Source: Saprospirales bacterium (GTDB lineage Bacteria > Bacteroidota > Bacteroidia > Chitinophagales > Saprospiraceae). From it: 5,794 nucleotides of DNA. The translations under genes and the position numbers were made by a program. Shown piece by piece: positions 1-5,324 of the stretch (within the stretch, counting starts at the first letter, position 1; the number at the start of each line of letters is the position of its first letter). The notes below the pieces were generated by a model. The model was not told the DNA's origin, did not search any database, and saw only the letters and a list, made by a program, of their open reading frames with translations. The stretch covers positions 1 through 5,794 of the forward strand of contig JAHEAS010000256.1 in NCBI GenBank assembly GCA_024642645.1, in the 5' to 3' direction.

Positions 1-298
1 CGTCGTAGCTCCAGATTCGCTCGTCCCAGACCTCCTTGTGCGGTGTGCCTACGGCGTTGACGAATTCGCTGATGGCCTCGGTGGCCAGCACGGACTTTCC
101 TTCTTTGTTGGTAAACGCCGATTGCAGCCGGGCAGTCGGGTCGAAGACGGCGTTCACAGCGGAGCTGTCACCCGCCCGCATCCCGTCGAACATGCGCTGG
201 ATGGTGGCGATAACGGCGGTTTGGTCGTCGGGATTAGTTTGAGCGCTAGCGAAAAAATGGCCAAGGAGGAGTGCTGGAAGGAGGAGGTATTTTAACAT
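1..298 (-). CDS. Exported NTF2-like (SnoaL/DUF4440-type) family protein, 3' part cut by the window edge
   Basis: Reading the minus strand from an ATG at 298 gives 99 uninterrupted codons to the window edge, so only the N-terminal part is present. Residues 1-19 form a signal peptide (K3, a Leu-rich core, then ASA with cleavage likely before Q20). The mature part begins with a helix containing VIATIQRMFDGMRAGD (about residues 29-44), then FDPTARLQSAF (52-62) and a stretch ending in PHKEVWDERIWSYD (86-99). This pattern matches the small exported NTF2-fold proteins (putative lumazine-binding/nuclear transport factor 2 family) common in Bacteroidota. Family members are usually about 140-170 residues, so about a third or more is missing. 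The precise function is unknown; the fold is a cone-shaped pocket used for ligand binding or catalysis in various relatives. The gene is codirectional with the CotH gene but separated by 97 bp with a hairpin, so it is probably a separate unit. The start is fixed by the signal peptide. The family call is by recognition, not by a search. Confidence 0.8.
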   Translation of the reverse strand, partial: MLKYLLLPALLLGHFFASAQTNPDDQTAVIATIQRMFDGMRAGDSSAVNAVFDPTARLQSAFTNKEGKSVLATEAISEFVNAVGTPHKEVWDERIWSYD

Positions 299-329
299 AG
301 AAAATGGGTTTTTCGATTGTTTTGAAAAT

Positions 330-337
330 CAAAAATA
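330..337 (-). promoter_or_regulatory. Candidate -7 box upstream of the NTF2-like gene
   Basis: The minus strand reads TATTTTTG here, an exact match to the Bacteroidota -7 consensus TAnnTTTG. It lies 31 bp upstream of the ATG at 298, which would give a 5' leader of about 25 nt. No TTTG-like -33 element is found 19-21 bp upstream, and the region is very AT-rich, so a chance match is possible. The box also overlaps a weak inverted repeat, TTTTGA-AAA-TCAAAA (320-334). Confidence 0.35.
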
Positions 338-340
338 TTG

Positions 341-369
341 AAAAAATGACAAGACGGACGCCTGTCCGT
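341..369 (-). terminator. Terminator-like hairpin after the CotH gene
   Basis: A perfect 6-bp GC-rich stem, ACGGAC/GTCCGT (plus-strand 354-359 and 364-369, 4-base loop), begins 26 bp beyond the CotH stop codon. On the minus strand it is followed, after seven bases, by a run of six T (plus-strand A341-346). The gap between stem and T-run is longer than in a textbook intrinsic terminator, so termination is plausible but not certain. Confidence 0.4.
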
Positions 370-370
370 T

Positions 371-380
371 GCATTAATGC
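371..380. repeat. 10-bp perfect palindrome GCATTAATGC
   Basis: GCATTAATGC is fully self-complementary with no spacer. It lies directly next to the terminator-like hairpin and 15 bp beyond the CotH stop. With no loop it is more like a dimeric protein-binding site than an RNA hairpin, but a 10-bp palindrome can easily occur by chance in AT-rich spacer DNA. Confidence 0.3.
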
Positions 381-395
381 TTTGAATTGTATTGG

Positions 396-2687
396 TCAGT
401 TTACCACTAGCTTTCTCCACACAACGTTTCCACCCAACGTTTTCGCTTTCAAGAAATAGACCCCAGGCGATACCGATTCCAATCCCATTTCACAAAAGCC
501 AGTATTGTTCAACGTTTTGCGAAGCAAAACCACCCCGCTGACGGTCATCAATTCCACTTCAGAAATGCTTTCAGATTCACTTTCGAGCGTGATGCTGACC
601 CGGCCGCTGGCGGGGTTCGGCGCAATTTTGAGCTTCAAACTTGTCCGTCCAATTTCTTCCACACCCGTGTACGGTTGATTGGTAGCCCCCGGTGTGGGAT
701 TTACTGGTTGAAAATTGCCAGTGCCATTCGGCAATCGCCCCGTGGCTTGGTCAGGGTTTTGTTCGCCAAAAGTGTAGCCATCCACGAGGCTGAACCCATC
801 GGCATTTTTTTCATAAATGGCAATGTATTCGCCACTTCCGGACAGTTTGAAATTGGTGTGTCGGTTGCCCTGCGACTCGTCGCTATCCGCCCAGAAAACA
901 ACGTAGGCGTGCGGTTGTACCCAAATGCTCGGCATCCTCCATTTGGCGGGCAGGTTCTCGTTGTCGGTGAGGAAGAAGCTTTGGAGGGGAATCGGCGCAT
1001 CCCCCGGGTTATAAATTTCCACCCAATCCTCGAACTCGCCCACCTCGTCAGGGTAGGTGTTGGAGTTGTTGGTCATAAATTCGTTGATGACGAGCGGCGA
1101 CACGTTTTCACCCACGTAAATCAAACGCCAGCCACAAGCAGGTTGGCTTGCCTGTTGCCCAATATTGTCGGTCGCCTGTACGAAGTACTCGAACCGTCCA
1201 GTCTGGCTCGCTACGCTGATGGAATTGCCGTAGGCACCATCGCCTGCTGGGCCGTCGGCATGTAGGCCATCGTCGAGGAGGTCAACGCAAGTCTGGGTCT
1301 GGCCATTCCAGCGGTAGCAGACCTGCATGTTTGAGGTCGAGTTGTCGTCGGTAGCGGAGGCATTGATTTGAATGCTCGGCGACGGGTATAGGTAGGTATG
1401 GTTGACATGGTGAATGACCGGGGAAATATCGCCTGGCGCCAACTGTTGCAGGGCAGTTGCATACCGCCCAGTGACGTAGGATTTGATGCCCTCTGGGGTT
1501 TGGAACCAGGGCAATGGGCCTATCCAACCTTGTTCAAAATCATTGAAAGTAAAGCCGTAGTCTAGTGGGCGGTAGGGGTCGGTTTGGGCGGCTGGCGCAA
1601 TCAGTGCTTTTAGGTTGTCCAGATACTGGAAAAACGAGCTGGGGTTGAAAACCGTTTGCAAGGCAGTCTTCAAATAATAGCTGTACCGTTTTTTGTATTC
1701 CGGTACTTCGAGCAGCCGTTTGTACAACGGGCGAGGCTCGTTGGCAGGTGCCCAAGTGTAAATGTTTTGGGTTACCCAATCCACGTTCAGCCAATCAATG
1801 CCAAGGGTATTGTCGAGGTCGTAGGGGATGTATTCGAATTTGTCGGTTGCCAAATTATGGTAGAGGTAAAAATTGTTTTTGTTGTAAATCGGGCCATCCC
1901 AGTTGCCATCTAATACGTCGAAAGCGGCGGCCTTGAGGTAGCTGTCCACATTGAAAACCTTCTCTAGTTCACAGGGTAGGTCGGCAGTTGGTGTGTTGTT
2001 GAGCACGTCAATAAAATGGGCCAGGTCGGTGTAGTTGTCGGCGATTTCATTGGTGGTAAGGGCATAGGCTCGGCGGCCACCAAATTCTTGTTTGTAGAGG
2101 TCGGGGTTGCTGCCCTTGTAGGCGAGGTCGGCAGGCCAGAGGCATTTATAGAGGTTGCCGCCATTGTTGCCAAAACGCAGTTTGACGAACTCCTCGTCAA
2201 TGTGTTCCACGTTGATGTAGAGGCCAAAATAGTCGCCGTTGATGTAAAGCCTCACGTGGTTGGACCGAGGGCCTGGTACGTCCATCCAGCGCAGCAAATC
2301 CCAGCTGATTTTTGCACGGGCTACAGTGGGGTCGTTATGGGAACCGTTGAGGTTCAACTTTTCCAGGCCGTGCCACGAGCGCCCCGGCTCGTAAGTGTTG
2401 AACGACACCCGGATGGATTTTTTTGCGGCGTTCACGGACGTATTTCCCCGGATTTTCACCCCCACATTTGCCACTGTGTCCTTGACTTGGCCGTTGTCAA
2501 AAACAAAACTGGCGTGCCAATGGTATTCGCTACCGGGCACCAGCATCAACGCCAGTGAATCAGCTGGCAGAAACACGTCCACTCGCGGGATGACGTCGTC
2601 CTTGAAAACGGGTGGCAATGCTGGGAATGGGGTTTGGGCAAACAGGGCAAATGGAAAAAAGAGCAAGGGGAGATAGTTCCATTTCAT
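396..2687 (-). CDS. Secreted CotH kinase-like protein with lamin-tail domain and T9SS sorting domain
   Basis: The 763-residue protein is exported: residues 1-17 are a signal peptide with cleavage likely at FA|QT. Residues about 35-410 are a CotH kinase-family domain: VGVKIRGNTS (75-84), KKSIRVSFN (89-97), LNLNGSHNDP (111-120), VRLYINGDYFGLYINVEHID (145-164), NWDGPIYNKNNFYLY (262-276) and IPYDLDNTLG (287-296). The acidic D290/D292 pair is where family members bind metal. A beta-rich domain (about 421-525) carries DDGLHADGPAGDGAYG (472-487), probably a calcium-type loop, and nearby C457 and C467, a possible disulfide. A lamin-tail domain (about 531-668) has VINEF and DWVEIYNPGDAP. The C-terminal T9SS type A sorting domain (about 686-763) has APNPASG, PGVYFLK and final KLVVN, so the product should be exported across the outer membrane and processed. 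CotH proteins in Bacillus and fungi are atypical protein kinases; whether this one phosphorylates anything outside the cell is unknown. The gene lies 78 bp after the response regulator gene. No Shine-Dalgarno sequence is visible at the start. Confidence 0.93.
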   Translation of the reverse strand: MKWNYLPLLFFPFALFAQTPFPALPPVFKDDVIPRVDVFLPADSLALMLVPGSEYHWHASFVFDNGQVKDTVANVGVKIRGNTSVNAAKKSIRVSFNTYEPGRSWHGLEKLNLNGSHNDPTVARAKISWDLLRWMDVPGPRSNHVRLYINGDYFGLYINVEHIDEEFVKLRFGNNGGNLYKCLWPADLAYKGSNPDLYKQEFGGRRAYALTTNEIADNYTDLAHFIDVLNNTPTADLPCELEKVFNVDSYLKAAAFDVLDGNWDGPIYNKNNFYLYHNLATDKFEYIPYDLDNTLGIDWLNVDWVTQNIYTWAPANEPRPLYKRLLEVPEYKKRYSYYLKTALQTVFNPSSFFQYLDNLKALIAPAAQTDPYRPLDYGFTFNDFEQGWIGPLPWFQTPEGIKSYVTGRYATALQQLAPGDISPVIHHVNHTYLYPSPSIQINASATDDNSTSNMQVCYRWNGQTQTCVDLLDDGLHADGPAGDGAYGNSISVASQTGRFEYFVQATDNIGQQASQPACGWRLIYVGENVSPLVINEFMTNNSNTYPDEVGEFEDWVEIYNPGDAPIPLQSFFLTDNENLPAKWRMPSIWVQPHAYVVFWADSDESQGNRHTNFKLSGSGEYIAIYEKNADGFSLVDGYTFGEQNPDQATGRLPNGTGNFQPVNPTPGATNQPYTGVEEIGRTSLKLKIAPNPASGRVSITLESESESISEVELMTVSGVVLLRKTLNNTGFCEMGLESVSPGVYFLKAKTLGGNVVWRKLVVN

Positions 2688-2723
2688 AGGTTGAATATTG
2701 GGCTGTGAAGAAAACAGGAATTG

Positions 2724-2731
2724 TAAATATA
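2724..2731 (-). promoter_or_regulatory. Weak candidate -7 box upstream of the CotH gene
   Basis: The minus strand reads TATATTTA, differing from TAnnTTTG only in the last base. It lies 36 bp upstream of the CotH ATG at 2687. No -33 element is found at the expected 19-21 bp distance. If real, it would let the CotH gene be expressed apart from the upstream two-component operon. Confidence 0.22.
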
Positions 2732-2741
2732 GCTCAAATTG

Positions 2742-2759
2742 CCGAAGAGAGCTTTTCGG
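2742..2759 (-). repeat. Small inverted repeat after the response regulator stop codon
   Basis: CCGAA (2742-2746) and TTCGG (2755-2759) are complementary arms around an 8-base loop, starting 6 bp past the response regulator stop. On the minus strand no T-run follows, so it is not a convincing intrinsic terminator. It could act as a weak attenuator or mRNA-end stabiliser between the regulator and the CotH gene. Confidence 0.25.
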
Positions 2760-2765
2760 GTATTT

Positions 2766-3464
2766 TCACCCCTGTCGGTTCAATTTCTCCAGTAGCAACT
2801 CCTTCAAATTCTCGCTAATGGGCAGTTTTTCGTCGCTGATTTTCACCAAATTTCCTTCAATGAATTCAATGGCGGCAAAGGCAATAACATGTGAGCGGTG
2901 AATGCGGATGAACTGCGCTTGGGGCAATTGTTGCTCAACAATATTGAGGCGTTCCTTCGTGAGCAGCATCTTGTCTTTGGTGAAAATCTTCACATAATCA
3001 CCGTAGGCTTCCAATCGTATAATATCCAGAAAGTCAACCTTGTAGAGCTTTTTGTCTGCTTTAACCAATAAGAAATCTGGCGGCGTTTCTTGTTTGCCTT
3101 TTTTGGGTTCGAGCTTTTCAGTCACTCGGTTCACGGCTTTGACAAAACGCTCCAAGGAGAATGGCTTGAGCAGGTAGTCCACTGCCTCCAATTCAAAGCC
3201 TTCGACGGCATATTCCGGGTAGGCAGTCGTGAAAATGACGAGCGGTTGCTTGTCCAAAGCCTTCAGTAAACTTATGCCGGAGAGCTTGGGCATGTTGATG
3301 TCGAGAAACATTAAATCTACGGTTGTTTGACGAAGGAAATCCAAGGCGGCGAAGGCATTGTCGCAGGTGGCCAGCAGGTCGAGGTGGGGCAGGTCTGCGG
3401 CGTATTTTTGGATGATTCTGAGCGAAAGCGGCTCGTCATCCACGGCGATGCAGCGTATTTTCAT
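2766..3464 (-). CDS. LytTR-family response regulator
   Basis: This 232-residue protein is a DNA-binding response regulator of the LytR/AlgR type, a usual length. Residues 1-120 form a receiver domain with the acidic pair D9/D10, phospho-acceptor D55 in FLDINMPKLSG, switch threonine T80 in IFTTAY, and K100 in LLKPF; all expected residues are present. After a short charged linker (about 118-128), residues about 130-228 are a LytTR DNA-binding domain, recognised by LVKADKKLYKVDFLDIIRLE, AYGDYVKI, FIRIHRSHVIA (185-195) and LPISENLKELLLEKL. Such regulators act as phosphorylation-controlled dimers on promoter DNA. Its ATG overlaps the stop of the histidine kinase gene in an ATGA, so translation is probably coupled and the kinase is its cognate partner. 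Target genes cannot be read from the sequence; the flanking CotH and lipoprotein genes are natural candidates, by inference only. Confidence 0.95.
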   Translation of the reverse strand: MKIRCIAVDDEPLSLRIIQKYAADLPHLDLLATCDNAFAALDFLRQTTVDLMFLDINMPKLSGISLLKALDKQPLVIFTTAYPEYAVEGFELEAVDYLLKPFSLERFVKAVNRVTEKLEPKKGKQETPPDFLLVKADKKLYKVDFLDIIRLEAYGDYVKIFTKDKMLLTKERLNIVEQQLPQAQFIRIHRSHVIAFAAIEFIEGNLVKISDEKLPISENLKELLLEKLNRQG

Positions 3465-4513
3465 GGTAGGTCAATTTTTAAAACAACAGTGAAAGTTTCG
3501 ATACCGTCCGTGATTTCGAGGTGGTGCTTGTTGGGGTAGAGCAGGTCGAGCCGACGGCGCAGGTTTTGCAAGCCGACACCTCCGGCAGCACTACTTTTTT
3601 CTACATCATCCACCTCGCCTTTGTTGTTTTCTGTTTTAAAAACCAGTTGATTATCAAGGACTTGCAACAGTGTTTTAGTAAAAGCGCCTTCGGTTTCACC
3701 TTTGACGCCGTGCTTGAACCCGTTTTCCACCAAAGGCAAAAAAAGCAGCGGAGCGATCTGTTTATTTGCTGGATTCCCTGTCACCTCGAAGCTTATTTTC
3801 GCTTTTTCGCCCACCCGCAGGCGCTGCATTTCCACAAAATTGCTGAGGTGTTCAATCTCCTTTTCCAACGGCACAAAATCGGCATTTGATTCATAGAGCA
3901 GGTAGCGCATGGTTTGAGCAAGCCGTAGGATAATGCCCGGTGTGCGCTCGTCATTATCGAGTGCCAGAGAGTATAAGTTGTTCAGGCTGTTGAACAGAAA
4001 ATGAGGGTTCACCTGTGATTTTAGGGCGCTCAGTTCTGCGGTTGTTTTTTCGGTTTCCAGGCGTTGGAGTTCGTCTTTTGTTTCTAAATACCGGAACCAA
4101 CCTTTTGATAATTTTACCAAAGATGTGATAACAATATAGGCGATGATAAACTCGGCTATTTCCCATAAACCATAGTATGCTATAAAATAATAATCAGGAA
4201 ATAAATGGTCGGACAAATAATTGAATGTCAATAAGTTAATGCCAATTGCAATAAAAATTACGGAAGCTAATAGCAGGAAGTATAGGCCATATTTTTTTGT
4301 TCTTAAAAAGGCTGGTATCAACCAGCCAATATTGGCATACACGGCCACCAAAATACTAAAATGAAAGAGGAAAGTGTAGATGATATCCACCGTCGCTATT
4401 TCATCGGAATAGGCAAAAATCCGTGCCAGCACATTAAAAGAAACTGCCCAGAACAGCAGGTGCTGCAATGGGCGGTTCTGGGCAGTTTTTTTTATGAAAA
4501 CAGATAAGGCCAT
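3461..4513 (-). CDS. LytS/YehU-type sensor histidine kinase (His_kinase family) with four membrane helices
   Basis: The 350-residue protein senses an unknown signal at the inner membrane and should phosphorylate the LytTR regulator encoded next to it. The N-terminal part has four predicted membrane helices at about residues 17-34, 43-66, 76-100 and 112-133, with only short loops, so no large extracellular sensor domain. A coiled linker (about 140-165, ETKDELQRLETEKTTAELSA) leads to the His_kinase motif QVNPHFLFNSLNNL with phospho-acceptor H171. The ATPase part has an N-box-like PLLFLPLVENGFKHG (255-269, N264) and a G-box GGVGLQNLRRRLDLLYP (311-327). A charged insert at about 294-309 (TENNKGEVDDVEKSSA) probably loops out. 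The catalytic residues appear intact. The start follows the lipoprotein stop by 9 bp and its stop overlaps the regulator start, so the three genes form an operon. The membrane-encoding DNA is AT-rich: only 15 of 60 bases at 4201-4260 are G or C. Confidence 0.94.
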   Translation of the reverse strand: MALSVFIKKTAQNRPLQHLLFWAVSFNVLARIFAYSDEIATVDIIYTFLFHFSILVAVYANIGWLIPAFLRTKKYGLYFLLLASVIFIAIGINLLTFNYLSDHLFPDYYFIAYYGLWEIAEFIIAYIVITSLVKLSKGWFRYLETKDELQRLETEKTTAELSALKSQVNPHFLFNSLNNLYSLALDNDERTPGIILRLAQTMRYLLYESNADFVPLEKEIEHLSNFVEMQRLRVGEKAKISFEVTGNPANKQIAPLLFLPLVENGFKHGVKGETEGAFTKTLLQVLDNQLVFKTENNKGEVDDVEKSSAAGGVGLQNLRRRLDLLYPNKHHLEITDGIETFTVVLKIDLP

Positions 4514-4522
4514 ATTGTTTTT

Positions 4523-5158
4523 TCAATTCAGTTTCAGAACAATGGGTTCATCCAAAAACGCCGTTTTTTCTTCGGCGTATTTCTCCACAAACTTCTGCAA
4601 ATCTGCGGGTGGCGCTGTGAGCAAGTACTCGTTTTCCGTCTTTTCATGCTTAATGCGTATTTGTTGATTTTCCAGCAGGTGCTTCAAGAAATCCGGGTCG
4701 AACATGTTAATTTTCATGACATGGCCAGTCATTTCCACCTTGGCAAATGTATGCACAGCGATTAAGTGTTGTTTCATAAAGCCGTTCATTTGTTCAGTGT
4801 CACCCAATATACTTCCTATCGTGCCATTTGGTTTGTCAACGGGAAGGCTGCCGGGATAGAAATCCATGAAGTAATGGCGGCCCAACTTCACCACGTGCAC
4901 ATCAAAAGCGGCCACCCGCCCGTTCTCATCTTCATGAATGAGCAGGTAGTTTTTCCCTTCCCCCGGCCTGAAGGTCCAGAGCTCTGCCTTTTTGGCTTTG
5001 TTCTCTTGTTGTTCTCGATGCCAGATACCCGGCAAGCCACTCAGCATCACGAGTTTGTCTGGGGTGTAAAGTGGTTGTAGGGATGGAATGCAGCCATTCA
5101 GGAAGGTGAGCAGGATGCCCGAAAACGCAAGGGCAGTTAATTTTTTATACTTTTTCAT
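4523..5158 (-). CDS. Putative lipoprotein of unknown function, Bacteroidota type
   Basis: I choose the ATG at 5158 (211 residues) over the upstream in-frame ATG at 5203. From 5158 the protein starts with a clean lipoprotein signal: MKKYKK, a hydrophobic core (residues 7-20), and lipobox LNGC with lipidated C23; the longer start would put charged residues in front, and the candidate promoter overlaps it. The mature part begins IPSLQPLYTPDKLV (24-37), like a group of Bacteroidota lipoproteins I recall only as uncharacterised. Visible landmarks are PGIWH (43-47), ELWTF (59-63), VHVVKLGRHYFMDFYP (87-102), AVHTFAKVEM (134-143), DPDFLKHLLE (154-163) and DLQKFVEKYAEEKTAF (186-201). There are no membrane helices after the signal and no catalytic motif I recognise; the predicted strands suggest a compact beta-rich domain followed by a C-terminal helix. 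It is the first gene of the lipoprotein-kinase-regulator operon, 9 bp before the kinase. A role as envelope partner or output of that sensor is inference. Confidence 0.85.
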   Translation of the reverse strand: MKKYKKLTALAFSGILLTFLNGCIPSLQPLYTPDKLVMLSGLPGIWHREQQENKAKKAELWTFRPGEGKNYLLIHEDENGRVAAFDVHVVKLGRHYFMDFYPGSLPVDKPNGTIGSILGDTEQMNGFMKQHLIAVHTFAKVEMTGHVMKINMFDPDFLKHLLENQQIRIKHEKTENEYLLTAPPADLQKFVEKYAEEKTAFLDEPIVLKLN

Positions 5159-5189
5159 GTCGTCAGGTTTTAAAATGAACTTGATGAGG

Positions 5190-5220
5190 CAAAGCTGCCA
5201 CAATACTGCCTAGCTGACAA
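5190..5220 (-). promoter_or_regulatory. Candidate promoter of the lipoprotein-kinase-regulator operon
   Basis: On the minus strand a TTG (5220-5218, preceded by A) is followed after exactly 20 bases by CAGCTTTG (5197-5190), one base away from the -7 consensus TAnnTTTG; the Bacteroidota -33 element is TTTG/TTG at 19-21 bp. Transcription would start near 5184, leaving about 26 nt before the ATG at 5158. This geometry would exclude the longer start at 5203, which lies in the promoter spacer. The prediction rests on a 7/8 match and spacing only. Confidence 0.35.
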
Positions 5221-5228
5221 TTTTTGTC
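5216..5228. repeat. Inverted repeat GACAA-TTT-TTGTC overlapping the candidate -33 element
   Basis: GACAA (5216-5220) and TTGTC (5224-5228) are perfect inverted arms around three T. The repeat covers the TTG of the candidate operon promoter, a position where a bound protein could block RNA polymerase. The arms are short and AT-rich, so chance is possible. Confidence 0.3.
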
Positions 5229-5230
5229 GG

Positions 5231-5257
5231 TGAAACCGGTCGTTTCAAAGTTGAAAC
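5231..5257. promoter_or_regulatory. Operator-like array of alternating GAAAC/GTTTC half-sites
   Basis: Three half-sites alternate in direction: GAAAC (5232-5236), GTTTC (5242-5246) and GAAAC (5253-5257). Their starts are 10 and 11 bp apart, one helical turn. They form two overlapping inverted repeats: TGAAAC-N5-GTTTCA (5231-5247) and the stronger GTTTCAA-AG-TTGAAAC (5242-5257, 7-bp perfect arms). The array lies in the middle of the divergent spacer, so it could control the lipoprotein operon, the permease, or both. The binding protein is unknown. Confidence 0.4.
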
Positions 5258-5289
5258 CCAACTGAATGCGAGGAGACTTCCCTTTTTGA

Positions 5290-5297
5290 TACCTTTG
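5290..5297 (+). promoter_or_regulatory. Candidate -7 box of the SLC13 permease gene
   Basis: TACCTTTG matches the Bacteroidota -7 consensus TAnnTTTG exactly. It lies 27 bp upstream of the ATG at 5325, which would give a leader of about 20 nt starting near 5304. No clear TTTG lies 19-21 bp upstream, so a bound activator may be needed; the half-site array at 5231-5257 would sit at about -47 to -73. Confidence 0.5.
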
Positions 5298-5324
5298 CCA
5301 AGTAACAAACGCACACCCAATCGA

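Noticed and set aside
36..295. Two short plus-strand open frames at the left end
   Set aside because: They overlap the minus-strand NTF2-like gene, whose signal peptide and family pattern are convincing.
240..298. Repeated CTCCTCCTT units at the start of the NTF2-like gene (minus strand)
   Set aside because: They encode Leu-rich signal-peptide residues and are too short to be a meaningful repeat.
675..1265. Plus-strand open frame of 196 codons
   Set aside because: Lies wholly antisense to the lamin-tail and beta-domain part of the CotH gene; no domain pattern or start signal.
2016..2558. Plus-strand open frame of 180 codons
   Set aside because: Antisense to the CotH domain; Val/Gly-rich translation typical of a shadow of a real gene.
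5159..5203. Upstream in-frame start at 5203 for the lipoprotein
   Set aside because: It would place 15 residues before a complete lipoprotein signal peptide and would lie inside the candidate promoter spacer.
5247..5265. Matches to the LytTR half-site consensus ([TA][AC][CA]GTTN[AG][TG]): full match on the minus strand at 5257-5265 and 8 of 9 on the plus strand at 5247-5255
   Set aside because: Known LytTR sites are direct repeats spaced about 10-13 bp; these face opposite ways and no properly spaced partner exists. A single 9-mer match has roughly a one-in-six chance in this spacer on both strands.
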